Notes: a model not told the origin generated them from the letters alone. Numbered from the stretch's first letter, positions 16,045 to 23,996 are shown. The stretch is 64,000 nt of DNA from Piscinibacter sp943370595 (GCA_943370595.1 CALRRO020000007.1:1-64000), one strand, 5' to 3'. Numbers and translations are program-made.

Positions 16045-16446
16045 GTGGCAAGGGGACGAAAGATCACAGTTCAGCAAGGCTGTGTTGTATTCGCCAAGAA
16101 CAAGAAGCGCGTTTCGGCCTTCTACCAGCAGACTTTGGGTCTGGCAGTCGAGGAGTCCGATTCCTCTCACGATCTATTGCGTGGCCATGGCTACGAGATC
16201 GTGGTTCACACGATCCCTCGCAAGTACGCCTCGACGATCAAGATCGCAAGGCCAGCCGAGCCACGCGACGACACGCCTCTCAAGCCGACCTTTGTCGTCG
16301 CCGATCTCGAGGCCGTCAGAACGGCTGCTTCAGAGACCGGTGGTCACCTAAAGCCCATCGAGCGGGCCTGGCACTTTCGCGGTTGCGTGGTGCTCGACGG
16401 CTGGGATCCCGAGGGCAACATTGTTCAGTTCAAGCAGCCCGAGTGA
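16045..16446 (+). CDS. VOC superfamily protein, cassette gene
   Basis: The 133-residue product is a glyoxalase-fold protein: GCVVFAKNKKRVSAFYQQTLGL at the start, a PTFVVADLEAVRTAASETGG centre, and the closing DGWDPEGNIVQFKQP motif. Substrate is unknown. The start is a GTG at 16045 with a perfect AGGAGG 8 bases upstream, one of the best ribosome-binding sites in the array. Confidence 0.9.
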   Translation: MARGRKITVQQGCVVFAKNKKRVSAFYQQTLGLAVEESDSSHDLLRGHGYEIVVHTIPRKYASTIKIARPAEPRDDTPLKPTFVVADLEAVRTAASETGGHLKPIERAWHFRGCVVLDGWDPEGNIVQFKQPE

Positions 16447-16447
16447 C

Positions 16448-16484
16448 GCCTGACTCTCCGCTCGAGCCAGGGACCTCCACAGCC
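16448..16484 (+). repeat. attC left half-site
   Basis: GCCTGAC (16448-16454) and the left arm CCGCTCGAGCCAGGGACC are present. The hairpin and right half are missing, and the next ATG follows at once. The flanking genes are therefore fused into one mobile unit. Confidence 0.85.
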
Positions 16485-16856
16485 ATGCCAGAGTGGGAAC
16501 CCATCACAGAACAGGCACTTCGCGATCGCGTGGCGCAAGGCGTCGCGCGCATGTCCGCTTCTCAGCTGGGCTTGTGGGGGGCTATTCGCATCGATCCCGA
16601 GAGGTGGAGTCAACGCCCCTACGGTGACCCCGGAGGAGGGTTCTGGGCTGTCGCCGTCATCGGACGTACCGTGATTTGGTACAACGACATCGAGGAAGGA
16701 TTCAACCGCTCAACTTACGCCTCCTACGGAGAGATTGCAGAGTATTGGTGCAACCAGGACGAGCTCGAACTCACTGTCGAGTACCTCATGAACTCGATCG
16801 ATCGAGGAACTGACCTCGTGCTCATGCGCAGCAAACCGCAGAAGGCGCCGCGCTGA
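16485..16856 (+). CDS. Protein of unknown family, cassette gene
   Basis: The 123-residue cytosolic product has a conserved-looking GGGFWAVAVIGRTVIWYNDIEEGF block and two tyrosine-rich helices. I do not know the family. It starts directly at the broken edge of an attC half-site with CAGGGACC upstream. It may therefore share a transcript and a mobile unit with the VOC gene before it. Confidence 0.75.
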   Translation: MPEWEPITEQALRDRVAQGVARMSASQLGLWGAIRIDPERWSQRPYGDPGGGFWAVAVIGRTVIWYNDIEEGFNRSTYASYGEIAEYWCNQDELELTVEYLMNSIDRGTDLVLMRSKPQKAPR

Positions 16857-17186
16857 ACCTTGGCATTGCCGTTCCGGCCTGCAGCGTCGTCTCTTTCGCT
16901 CCCCTCCTTGCACGCTGTCGCCAGGGGCGCCCCACCCTTCGCTCGACGCAGGAGCCTCCACCGCTCTGGTGCTCGACTCCCGTGAGCTTCCTTGTCACAG
17001 CAAGTGCGTCAGCCCTGGAGCTTCCGGATATCGCATGTTCCAGTTCACCAGGAACGAGATCCGGGTCACCCTGCGAAGGCGCGTCTCATGCGCCCATGAC
17101 TCCGAAGCATGCGCTGGTCTTCCTGAGGGGCCGGAACAACTCGGCTCCGCGTCCACACAGAGTACTGTGATGTATAGCCCACAGAC
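16857..17186 (+). other. Gene-less interval with a divergent attC
   Basis: These 330 bases contain a divergent attC left part near 16929 and no frame that I can support as a gene. A long + frame that crosses the interval continues through two attC sites and out of phase with real genes, so it is spurious. A GTG frame from 16982 begins like a signal peptide but has no family match. Confidence 0.5.
16929..16990 (+). repeat. attC remnant, divergent
   Basis: GCCCCAC (16929-16935) followed by CCTTCGCTCGACGCAGGAGCC matches the left arm. The expected hairpin is strongly diverged and no 3' core is evident. Confidence 0.6.
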
Positions 17187-17244
17187 GGCCAACCCTTCGC
17201 TCGAGCCACAGGCCTCCACCGGTCTCTCGGCGCAGACGTCAGGC
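17187..17244 (+). repeat. attC site, short form (58 bp)
   Basis: The 5' core is GGCCAAC (17187-17193) and the 3' core is GTCAGGC (17238-17244). There is no hairpin. Confidence 0.88.
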
Positions 17245-17374
17245 AGCGCAGACCCCTATTGGCGCTCTTCCGCCTGCGCTTCGCGCCGCTGGCGTTCAGT
17301 TCGTCGCAGGGGCATGGCTACGTGGGCATCTCCGGTCCAAAGTGGCTCCATCGAGTCAACTTCCGGAGCCGGTC

Positions 17375-17854
17375 ATGTCCACCACCATTCCTCCCTGGGT
17401 CCCTGCCCTGTTTCTGGTACTCGTCTTTCTGGGCTACCGTCAGTCGCTGCCGCACACAGTCAAGCCGACCAAGCTGGTCGCGGTTGCGCTTGCAATGTTC
17501 GGTCTTTCGCTCTACGGGGTTCTCAGCGCCTTCGGGGCGGAGCCGCTGGCGCTATTGGCCTGGGCCGCGGGCTATGGCGCTTCCGTCTCGATGGGTGCTC
17601 AACGGTTCGCTTCCAGCCTCACCGCGGTGGGCACAAGGGTGCAGGTCCCGGGCAGCTGGGTGCCGCTGGCACTGGTGCTTGGCATCTTCTCAGCCAAGTT
17701 CACCCTTGGGTTTGCCTCTGCAACGCATGCGCCAGTGCTTCACCAACTGGGCTTCGTCATTGTCGTGAGCCTCACGCTCGGGGCCCTGAGCGGCGGCTTC
17801 GGGGCGCGTGCACTGGCTGTTCACCGCTGCGCAGCGACCAGCAGCGCTGTCTGA
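17375..17854 (+). CDS. Multi-helix membrane protein (DUF6622-like), cassette gene
   Basis: The 159-residue product has about five membrane segments, beginning PPWVPALFLVLVFLGYRQSL and including a G-S-x-PLALVLGIFSAKF stretch. It resembles DUF6622-type small membrane proteins, but I hold this loosely. The ATG at 17375 is preceded by CCGGAGCC. The TGA stop overlaps the following attC remnant. Confidence 0.75.
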   Translation: MSTTIPPWVPALFLVLVFLGYRQSLPHTVKPTKLVAVALAMFGLSLYGVLSAFGAEPLALLAWAAGYGASVSMGAQRFASSLTAVGTRVQVPGSWVPLALVLGIFSAKFTLGFASATHAPVLHQLGFVIVVSLTLGALSGGFGARALAVHRCAATSSAV

Positions 17855-17925
17855 ACCTTCGCTCGAGGTGGACCTGCACCGGCATGGGACTTGGCCCGCG
17901 AAGCGCTCGCTGTCATCATCCGCTC
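17850..17925 (+). repeat. attC left half-site truncated at the hairpin loop
   Basis: TCTGAAC (17850-17856), the left arm and the ascending hairpin arm through the loop TCGCTGTCATCATCCGC are present. The descending arm and 3' core are gone, and the next ATG starts at 17926. Confidence 0.87.
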
Positions 17926-18324
17926 ATGACGACACGCCAAGCATCTTGCAGTTGCGGGCAGCTTTCGCTGGCGGTTACGGGCGAACCGGTGCGCGTCTCA
18001 GTGTGTCACTGCCTTGCATGCCAGCGCCGAACTGGCAGTGTCTTCGGCGCGCAGGCCCGCTTCCCTCGATCTGCCGTCATCACCACAGGCACTTCCAGCA
18101 CCTGGGTCCGCATGGGCGACAAGGGCAGCCGGGTCACATTCCACTTCTGTCCAACCTGCGCTTCCACGGTCTTCTACGCCGTCGAAGGCTACGACGTCGA
18201 GTCCCTAGCCATCCCGGTGGGCGCCTTCGCGGATCCAACTTTCCCTTCGCCGACCTTCTCGGTGTACGAGCAGCGTATGCACGCGTGGGTGCGCATGCCA
18301 GACGGCATGGAACACATGCACTAG
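17926..18324 (+). CDS. GFA-family zinc protein, cassette gene
   Basis: The 132-residue product is a complete GFA domain with cysteine ligands in CSCGQL (near residues 7-9), CHCLACQRRTGS (near 27-32) and FCPTCAS (near 74-77). As for the other GFA cassette at 6736, the reaction is uncertain. The ATG lies exactly at the broken hairpin of the preceding attC, so the original 5' part of this cassette has been deleted and the gene is fused to the membrane-protein cassette before it. Confidence 0.92.
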   Translation: MTTRQASCSCGQLSLAVTGEPVRVSVCHCLACQRRTGSVFGAQARFPRSAVITTGTSSTWVRMGDKGSRVTFHFCPTCASTVFYAVEGYDVESLAIPVGAFADPTFPSPTFSVYEQRMHAWVRMPDGMEHMH

Positions 18325-18342
18325 TCACCGCCGCGAGCCGAC

Positions 18343-18400
18343 GCCTGACTCTTCGCTCGAGCCAGGGCTCTCCACCGGCTCCTCAGCCCAGACGCGAGGG
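18343..18400 (+). repeat. attC site, short form (58 bp)
   Basis: The 5' core is GCCTGAC (18343-18349). The 3' core GCGAGGG (18394-18400) is degenerate. Confidence 0.82.
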
Positions 18401-18465
18401 CGCTGGCAGAAAATATCTCGTGCGTTTGGCTTAGTCTCCAGCGCCGTGATGCTCAGGGAGATCAA

Positions 18466-18762
18466 ATGAGAGACATTCGCTTCGTTGTCCTGCATGCACC
18501 TGGTCCGCTGTGGAAGCAAGGGTTGCCGTTCTTCGAGCAGGAGGGAGTGCAGGAGCATGTCGCCCACTTTCGCCAATGGCTGGCTGAAGGCCGGTTGGCC
18601 CTGGGTGGCCCGTTCCTCGACGAGCATGCCGGCGGCATGATGATTCCAACCGAAGGTCTCAGCGAAGCGCAGATCACGGCATTCGCCAACGCCGATCCGG
18701 CTGTCCAATCGGGTCTCCTGCGAGTGACAGTTCGGCAGTGGCTCGTGGGCATGAAGCTGTGA
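18466..18762 (+). CDS. YciI-family protein, cassette gene
   Basis: The 98-residue product has the YciI ferredoxin-like fold. It has an N-terminal strand VVLHAPG, a HVAHFRQWLAEGRLALGGPFLDE block with the conserved His and Asp, and ITAFANADPAVQSGLL near the end. YciI-like proteins are putative dehydrochlorinase or accessory proteins; function is unknown. CAGGGAG precedes the ATG. Confidence 0.92.
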   Translation: MRDIRFVVLHAPGPLWKQGLPFFEQEGVQEHVAHFRQWLAEGRLALGGPFLDEHAGGMMIPTEGLSEAQITAFANADPAVQSGLLRVTVRQWLVGMKL

Positions 18763-18819
18763 GCCCTTCACTGTGGCGACCTGACTGCGCCCATCCCCGC
18801 ACGCTCCCCCAATGAAGCG

Positions 18820-18948
18820 CCCTGGCCTTTCACCCGAGCCAGAGACCTCCACCAGCATGGCACTTGGCCCGCGAAGCGCTCTGGCTTATCGTCCAATTCG
18901 AGGGCCAAGCGCCATCCCGATTCCGGCCCCTCAGCTCAAACGTTAGCC
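18820..18948 (+). repeat. attC site, long form (129 bp)
   Basis: The 5' core is degenerate (CCCTGGC, 18820-18826); the 3' core is GTTAGCC (18942-18948). The hairpin is intact. Confidence 0.87.
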
Positions 18949-18953
18949 GGCTC

Positions 18954-19403
18954 ATGTCAGACCACGTGCTTCGCCTCGTACCCAAGGACTTGCACTTCTG
19001 GCCCGAGCCTGCGGCCGCGCGGGATGCCGAGTCCCTGCTCCGGGCGTTCTTCCCCGATTCCGACCACGTCCAGGCGAAGTATTTCGACGCCGTGTCGTTC
19101 ATTGATGCCGGAGAGAACTGGGAAGGCGTTCGTTGCTCGGCGTGTGGAGCGGATGCCGAGCCTTGGTGGAACGCTTCCATGTCAACCGCTGCAGCATCCG
19201 CGTTCTCTTCGCTGACTGCTCGGGCCCCTTGCTGCGGCTCACTCATTCAGTTGAACCAGCTCAACTACGTGTGGCCAGTGGCTTTCGGGCGGTTCGCGCT
19301 GGAGGCGCTGAACCCGAACGCTACAGACCTTTCACCTGACCAGTTGGACCGGGTGTCCAGGACGCTGGGCACCTCGCTCCTTACGGTGCATGCGCGCATT
19401 TGA
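18954..19403 (+). CDS. Cysteine-containing protein of unknown family, cassette gene
   Basis: The 149-residue product has a CSAC pair near residues 60-63 and a CC pair near 97-98, spaced like a possible zinc ribbon, between an N-terminal helix-rich part and a C-terminal ALNPNATDLSPDQL segment. I recognise no family. The ATG is 5 bases after the attC core, leaving no room for a separate leader. Confidence 0.75.
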   Translation: MSDHVLRLVPKDLHFWPEPAAARDAESLLRAFFPDSDHVQAKYFDAVSFIDAGENWEGVRCSACGADAEPWWNASMSTAAASAFSSLTARAPCCGSLIQLNQLNYVWPVAFGRFALEALNPNATDLSPDQLDRVSRTLGTSLLTVHARI

Positions 19404-19411
19404 GCAAGACG

Positions 19412-19460
19412 GCCCACCTTTCGCTCGATCCAGTGCCTCCGCCGACAAGCCGCTTGGGCC
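19412..19460 (+). repeat. attC remnant, left part
   Basis: GCCCACC (19412-19418), TTTCGCTCGATCCAG and part of the left hairpin arm are recognisable. The right side has diverged or been replaced. Confidence 0.65.
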
Positions 19461-19532
19461 GGACAGCAACCATCGCGCGGAACTGCTGGATGGCCAGGTA
19501 GCTACTTTCGTTCTTCGATCGTCTCGAGTTCC

Positions 19533-19892
19533 ATGGCTTTCAGTGCACCCGGAGTGATCGTCGCGCTCGTGCTGGTCGCGGGCGTTGTCATGGCTCCCTT
19601 TCGAGCCTTTCAGGCACTTGCCGGGCGTCTCGTCTCGCGCTCATCCGCAGCCAAAGCGCCGACTGGCGCAATCACGATGCTCTTTCTCGTTGCGTTCCTG
19701 TTCTGGCTGGCGGTCATCTGGGCCGCCTACAACATTGAAGTCCGTCGCTCATGTTCGGGTGACAACTGCATTGGCTACATGCTGTTGGCCATGCCATTCC
19801 CGTTTGTTTACGGCCTGGCCGAGGTGCTGCTGTTCCGAGCTCGGCGGTCCAGCTCGCCAGGGCAGCCGCCGGGTGGCAAGGGTGCGGCCTAA
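19533..19892 (+). CDS. Three-helix membrane protein, cassette gene
   Basis: The 119-residue product has likely membrane segments near residues 6-26, 46-66 and 82-102 and a polar glycine/proline tail. Two cysteines in RSCSGDNCIG sit between helices 2 and 3, possibly outside the membrane. No family is recognised. The TAA stop lies in the next attC core and the protein ends Ala-Ala. Confidence 0.75.
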   Translation: MAFSAPGVIVALVLVAGVVMAPFRAFQALAGRLVSRSSAAKAPTGAITMLFLVAFLFWLAVIWAAYNIEVRRSCSGDNCIGYMLLAMPFPFVYGLAEVLLFRARRSSSPGQPPGGKGAA

Positions 19893-20015
19893 GCCTTCGC
19901 TCGCGCGAGGGAACTCCGCTGGCAAGCCGCTTGGCTGACGCGCGAGCCAGTGTCATCATCCGTCACACGGGTCAGGCGACGTGCCGGATCCGGCCCCTCA
20001 GCTCAAAGCTTGGGC
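19887..20015 (+). repeat. attC site, long form (129 bp)
   Basis: Cores are GCCTAAG (19887-19893) and CTTGGGC (20009-20015). The hairpin arms are of the less common kind (CTTGGCTGACGCGCGAGCC). Confidence 0.88.
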
Positions 20016-20018
20016 GTC

Positions 20019-20516
20019 ATGGCACCGTATCTGTTCCTCCAGGCGATAGAGATGAAGCTCGCTCCGGCTCCCGAGTCCGAGTTGCTTGCCTTTGAGCAAG
20101 CGTTGGGCTGCCGCCTACCTGAGGACTACCGCGACTTCCTGGTCTCTTGCAACGGTGGCTATGTCGGTGGTGAGCTCTGGTTCACAGGCCCAACGCCAAC
20201 GGGGGAAAAGGCCGACGCCGGCGTTCACCACATTGGCGGCTTCCGACAAGAACGCCACTTCTCCTTGCCACGGGCACGAAGCCGCTACGCGGGTCGAATA
20301 CCAGACGATCTCCTGTGGATCATGGACGATCCGTTCGGTAACGCCATCTGTCTTGCCATACGAGGCAGGTACCGCGATCAGATCTTCTTCTGGGATCACG
20401 AGAACGAGCCCGGCGAAGACTCGGACGGCTCTGTTGAGGGCGCGGGGAACCTGCAACTGCTGGCGGGCACGTTTGCGGCGTTCGTCTCGGGCTTGCACCC
20501 CAACGATGCCGCCTGA
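20019..20516 (+). CDS. SMI1/KNR4-family protein, cassette gene
   Basis: The 165-residue product has the SMI1/KNR4 (SUKH) pattern: PESELLAFEQALGCRLPEDYRDFLVSCNGG near residues 18-47, a central GRIPDDLLWIMDDPFGNAICLAI strand pair and the FFWDHENEPGED motif. Many bacterial members are immunity proteins against polymorphic or contact-dependent toxins; no toxin gene is next to it. The ATG is only 3 bases after the attC core. The TGA overlaps the following core and the protein ends Ala-Ala. Confidence 0.9.
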   Translation: MAPYLFLQAIEMKLAPAPESELLAFEQALGCRLPEDYRDFLVSCNGGYVGGELWFTGPTPTGEKADAGVHHIGGFRQERHFSLPRARSRYAGRIPDDLLWIMDDPFGNAICLAIRGRYRDQIFFWDHENEPGEDSDGSVEGAGNLQLLAGTFAAFVSGLHPNDAA

Positions 20517-20635
20517 GCTCTCGCTGGAGCGGGCTCGCACCAGCCTGGCACTTGGCCCGCGTGTCGCTCGGGCTTGGCATGCCCCTCGCGGGCCAAGCGC
20601 CGTCCCGGCTCCTCCCCTGCGCCCAAACCTGAGGC
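20511..20635 (+). repeat. attC site, long form (125 bp)
   Basis: Cores are GCCTGAG (20511-20517) and CTGAGGC (20629-20635). The hairpin is present with loop GGGCTTGGCATGCC. Confidence 0.88.
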
Positions 20636-20639
20636 CTCA

Positions 20640-21113
20640 GTGAACGCATCACTGCGCCCTGCCCTCGCCGGCGACGCACCACGCGTGGCAAGCCTGCTGA
20701 TCGACACTCGATCCGCGTTCATGCCGTATGCCCCGTCTGCGCACACGGAAGAGGGGCTTCGCGATTGGGTCGCCAGCCAACTGGTTCCATCGGGTGGAGT
20801 CACGGTCGCCGAGTTGGGCAGCAAGGTTGTGGCAATCATGGCCACGGAGCGATCGAAGGAGCACAGCTGGATCACGCAGATGGCTGTCGATCCTGAACTT
20901 GTAGGCCAGGGCATCGGCTCTGTCCTTCTTGCTCACGCCATGCGTACCTTGGCACCGCCGATCCGGCTGTACACATTCCAGGCCAATGCCGGAGCACGAC
21001 GCTTCTATGAGCGACACGGATTCGTGGCCATCGAACTCACCAATGGGCAGGGCAATGAGGAGCACTGCCCAGATGTTCTGTACGAACTCCGCAGGCCCAA
21101 GCCCGAGGCCTGA
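20640..21113 (+). CDS. GNAT-family acetyltransferase, cassette gene
   Basis: The 157-residue product is a GNAT enzyme. It has LRPALAGDAPRVASLLIDTR at the start, the acetyl-CoA loop in MAVDPELVGQGIGSVLLAHA near residues 83-102, and the ANAGARRFYERHGF segment near 118-131. The acceptor is unknown. The start is a GTG 4 bases after the attC, with the core's GAGG as the only Shine-Dalgarno candidate. The TGA is in the next attC. Confidence 0.9.
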   Translation: MNASLRPALAGDAPRVASLLIDTRSAFMPYAPSAHTEEGLRDWVASQLVPSGGVTVAELGSKVVAIMATERSKEHSWITQMAVDPELVGQGIGSVLLAHAMRTLAPPIRLYTFQANAGARRFYERHGFVAIELTNGQGNEEHCPDVLYELRRPKPEA

Positions 21114-21237
21114 CCCTTCGCTCGAGCCAGAGGCCTCCACCGACACGGCACTTGGCCCGCGTGGCTCTCGCTGGCATCATTCGCCTCGCGGGCCAGACAC
21201 CACGCCTGTCCCGACCCCTTCAGCTCAAACGTTGGCC
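21108..21237 (+). repeat. attC site, long form (130 bp)
   Basis: Cores are GCCTGAC (21108-21114) and GTTGGCC (21231-21237). The hairpin is present. Confidence 0.93.
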
Positions 21238-21253
21238 GTCTCCGGATACATCC

Positions 21254-21685
21254 ATGCCGCTCACCGAGTCTGGTTCGCGCCTGGCAGTGAGCGTCTGGGC
21301 GGCTCTCTGGTTGCCGGGCTTCTTCCTTGCCTGCTGGCGCGCCGAGCGCCTCTTGCGCGCTGATCGAGTACCCAGAGCCACGCTCGAGCTTCTGGCACTG
21401 CTTTCCGCCCCCTTGCTGGCGTTCGGCCTGTATTCGTTCTCCGACGCTCAACGCTATGCGCGGGTGCACAACGCTCCGGTGTCTTGGGGAACCCTGGTTT
21501 CCGTCCTGCTCGTCGGATTGCCCTACGCCGTCGGCGCTGCGTACCTCTACCTGGTCCTGCGTCGCCATGTTCCATCCCCAACCGGCAGCCGCTGGTGGGT
21601 CGCAGTTCTGCTTGGCTTGCTGGCGGTGCTCGTCTTCGCACCGGGCTTGCTCATGGCGCAGCTCATGGTTTTCGCAGGTAGCTAG
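21254..21685 (+). CDS. Four-helix membrane protein, cassette gene
   Basis: The 143-residue product has membrane segments near residues 10-28, 44-62, 78-100 and 114-138, and no recognisable domain. The ATG is 16 bases after the attC core. It is followed by about 40 bases and then a core-only attC remnant. Confidence 0.75.
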   Translation: MPLTESGSRLAVSVWAALWLPGFFLACWRAERLLRADRVPRATLELLALLSAPLLAFGLYSFSDAQRYARVHNAPVSWGTLVSVLLVGLPYAVGAAYLYLVLRRHVPSPTGSRWWVAVLLGLLAVLVFAPGLLMAQLMVFAGS

Positions 21686-21724
21686 CTGCGGCCGCCCGCG
21701 GGCGGTTCCGCCCCAGGCAAAGAC

Positions 21725-21745
21725 GGCCAACCCCCAACGTCAGGC
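21725..21745 (+). repeat. Core-only attC remnant (21 bp)
   Basis: GGCCAAC (21725-21731) and GTCAGGC (21739-21745) are separated by only CCCCCAA. The arms and hairpin have been deleted completely, which fits an excision- or replication-slippage scar between the two cores. Confidence 0.75.
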
Positions 21746-21750
21746 CTCGC

Positions 21751-22131
21751 ATGAACCAACCATTCGACTCGGAAGCGCGCAAGCGCAGGGACGCGGCGAT
21801 CCGTTCGCAGGATGAAGTTATCGCAGAGCACTTGGCGCAGGCGTACAAGTCGGGCGAACTTCAGAGCGCTCCAAGCTTTGGCAAACCCATGCCAGAGTCA
21901 GAGGGTTGGGCGGAGACTCCTGCAGAGTTCCGCCTGCCGTTCAAGATCCTCAAGAACGCCGGGCTGCCACCGCCCGAGATTGAACTTTTCCACATGAGAG
22001 CCCAGCTTCGTGAGCAACTCTCGGCGGCGATTTCAGAGGACGAGCGCCAGACCTTGGCGGCAAAGCTCAGTGAGCTTGAGCAGGTCATTGCGCTGCGCCT
22101 CGAGGGCATGCGGGCAAGCGGTAGGCTGTAA
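21751..22131 (+). CDS. DUF1992 (DnaJC28-like) protein, cassette gene
   Basis: The 126-residue product matches the DUF1992/DnaJC28 conserved region: DEVIAEHLAQAYKSGELQSAPSFGKPMP near residues 21-48, then RLPFKILKNAGLPPPEIE near 61-78. The C-terminal half is a charged helix. Function is unknown. The AGG of the preceding core lies 6 bases before the ATG. Its own attC has lost its left half. Confidence 0.9.
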   Translation: MNQPFDSEARKRRDAAIRSQDEVIAEHLAQAYKSGELQSAPSFGKPMPESEGWAETPAEFRLPFKILKNAGLPPPEIELFHMRAQLREQLSAAISEDERQTLAAKLSELEQVIALRLEGMRASGRL

Positions 22132-22132
22132 A

Positions 22133-22192
22133 GCCCAGACACCGCGGGCCAAGCGCCATTCCGGCTTCTGCCCCTCAGCTCGAACGTCACGC
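22133..22192 (+). repeat. attC right half-site
   Basis: The descending arm CCGCGGGCCAAGCGCCATTCC, the right arm CCTCAGCTCGAAC and the 3' core GTCACGC (22186-22192) are present. The left arm and most of the hairpin are missing. Confidence 0.83.
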
Positions 22193-22206
22193 ATCACAGC
22201 CCCAAA

Positions 22207-23025
22207 ATGCGCTTACTCCTCGCCGCGCTCTTTCTCATCATCGGCTTCTGCGCAGCGCATGCGGCCGAGCCGAGCAAGGCTCGGGTTCTCTCGTTTGTCC
22301 TCGTTGCCGAACCAAGGCTTCCAGATGCGAACGCGTTTCGTGGGGAGCTCGAGAAGCGCATAGCCGGACGGTTCACGGTCAGCGACATGGAAGCCGACGG
22401 ACAGAAGGTCATCCTTCTGCGCATGCATGGCGGGACCGTCATGGTCGGGTTGATCGAAGCTCCGTTGCCGAAGGGCCAGATTGACGATCTGTGCGCTATG
22501 GCGTGGTACTGGCGCCAAGCATGCGAGGCAACAAGCTCTCACAAGGCCCAATTGGTAGTCAGCGTACTGGACACTGCCTTGGACCGACTCGATGCCAATC
22601 TGCTCCTGACGGATGTGGTCGCCTCACTGATGGACGACAACGCGATTGCCAGTTGCTGGGGAGCGAGTCTCCAGTCTCGCGACGCAGTCCTGCGCCAGAG
22701 TCGAGGCATCAGCCGCGACGCACCACCCGTCTGGCTCTGGGTCAATTTCCGTGTGACGAACGACCCGGTCAGGGGCTTCTCGCTCTCCACGCAAGGCATG
22801 GAGGAGTTCGATCTTCGTGAGATCGAAGCCAAGGAAGTGAACCGGCCTGGGCGTGAAGTCTTTAGCCTCTTGCTGGGAATGGCCCAGTACTTGTTTTCCA
22901 AGGGACCCGTCATCAAGGACGGCGAAACGATCGGCGAGTCACCCTCGCTCAACATCCGCGTTCGGCAAGGGCCGTCGTACTGGCGAGAAGGGGCTGCTGT
23001 CTATCGCGTCACTTGGCCCCAGTAG
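22207..23025 (+). CDS. DUF4261 domain protein with N-terminal signal, cassette gene
   Basis: The 272-residue product has a signal peptide (residues 1-20, ending AHAA). The C-terminal DUF4261-like part reads VWLWVNFRVTNDPVRGFSLSTQGMEEFDLREIE near residues 178-210 and DGETIGES near 242. DUF4261 proteins are of unknown function; this one appears to be exported, which is unusual in my experience of the family. It is the second largest gene of the array. The ATG is 14 bases after a half attC. Confidence 0.82.
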   Translation: MRLLLAALFLIIGFCAAHAAEPSKARVLSFVLVAEPRLPDANAFRGELEKRIAGRFTVSDMEADGQKVILLRMHGGTVMVGLIEAPLPKGQIDDLCAMAWYWRQACEATSSHKAQLVVSVLDTALDRLDANLLLTDVVASLMDDNAIASCWGASLQSRDAVLRQSRGISRDAPPVWLWVNFRVTNDPVRGFSLSTQGMEEFDLREIEAKEVNRPGREVFSLLLGMAQYLFSKGPVIKDGETIGESPSLNIRVRQGPSYWREGAAVYRVTWPQ

Positions 23026-23045
23026 GTGTGCACGGGCGCGGTGAT

Positions 23046-23175
23046 GCCGAACCCATCTCTCGAGCCAGGTGCCTCCACCGGCATGGCACTGTGCCCGCGC
23101 CGCTCCCAGGCGTAGCATCCGCCTCGCGGGCCAAGCACCACACCGACGCTCGCGCTCTCAGCTCTATCGCCAGTC
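23046..23175 (+). repeat. attC site, long form (130 bp)
   Basis: Cores are GCCGAAC (23046-23052) and a degenerate GCCAGTC (23169-23175). The hairpin is present. Confidence 0.87.
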
Positions 23176-23190
23176 GGCACAGGAGAACCA

Positions 23191-23826
23191 ATGAAGCTCA
23201 TCGGCATGCTCGACTCGCCCTACGTGCGCCGCGTAGCCATTTCACTTCAGCTTCTTGGCTTGAAGTTCGAGCACCAGTCGCTCTCAGTCTTCCGCGCATT
23301 CACAGAGTTCAGCCGAATCAACCCGGTCGTCAAGGCACCCACACTCGTGTGCGACGACGGAGAGGTTCTGATGGATTCCACGCTGATCCTCGCGTACGCG
23401 GAAGCTCTGGCACATCCGCGAACGCTCATGCCGTCCCGAGTCACCGAGCTTCAGCATGACTTGCACCTCATCGGGCTTGCCCTTGCTGCGACTGAGAAGA
23501 GTGTTCAGATCGTCTACGAGCACGGTGTGCGCCCGCCAGAGAAGCTGCATGAACCATGGCTGAGTCGAGTAACCGGTCAGGTGCTTGCTGCCTACAGCGA
23601 ACTGGAACGGGAACTCGCGGCACGAAAGCTCCCGCTTGGCAGTTCCAGCATCGATCAGGCAGGAGTCACGGTCGCCGTAGCCTGGCACTTCACCCAGAAG
23701 ATGATCCCAAAGGAAGTACCAGCCGAGCAGTTTCCCAACTTGGTTGCGTACTCATCTGCCGCGGAGTCGCTTCCAGAGTTCAAGGCTGCACCCCACGGCG
23801 ATGCAACGTACCAGAGTGCCGCCTGA
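23191..23826 (+). CDS. Glutathione S-transferase, cassette gene
   Basis: The 211-residue product has a thioredoxin-fold GST N-domain: MKLIGMLDSPYVRRVAISLQLLGLKFEH, with SPYVRR at the active-site loop, a VKAPTLVCDDGEVLMDSTLIL segment with cis-Pro and the DS glutathione contact. An all-helical C-domain follows. The enzyme should conjugate glutathione to an electrophile or reduce it, in the cytosol. An AGGAGAA precedes the ATG. The TGA overlaps the following attC and the protein ends Ala-Ala. Confidence 0.93.
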   Translation: MKLIGMLDSPYVRRVAISLQLLGLKFEHQSLSVFRAFTEFSRINPVVKAPTLVCDDGEVLMDSTLILAYAEALAHPRTLMPSRVTELQHDLHLIGLALAATEKSVQIVYEHGVRPPEKLHEPWLSRVTGQVLAAYSELERELAARKLPLGSSSIDQAGVTVAVAWHFTQKMIPKEVPAEQFPNLVAYSSAAESLPEFKAAPHGDATYQSAA

Positions 23827-23877
23827 CCGTTCGCTCGAGCAAGGGCCTCCATCGGCCTCTCCGGCCTAACGCTAGGC
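23821..23877 (+). repeat. attC site, short form (57 bp)
   Basis: Cores are GCCTGAC (23821-23827) and GCTAGGC (23871-23877). There is no hairpin. A second GCCTAAC sits immediately before the 3' core. Confidence 0.85.
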
Positions 23878-23996
23878 ATCAGAGACCGCCGCCGGAACCA
23901 CACCGAACAATCGAAACAATCCGACCCGGCGGCTGAAAGAACCTTGCGACACGACAACCGCAGACTGACATCTCCAAACTCTCCGAGGTCTTCGTC

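Noticed and set aside
16969..18324. A 451-codon + frame
   Set aside because: It runs through two attC sites and out of phase with the DUF6622-like gene; only its last 132 codons (the GFA gene from 17926) are real.
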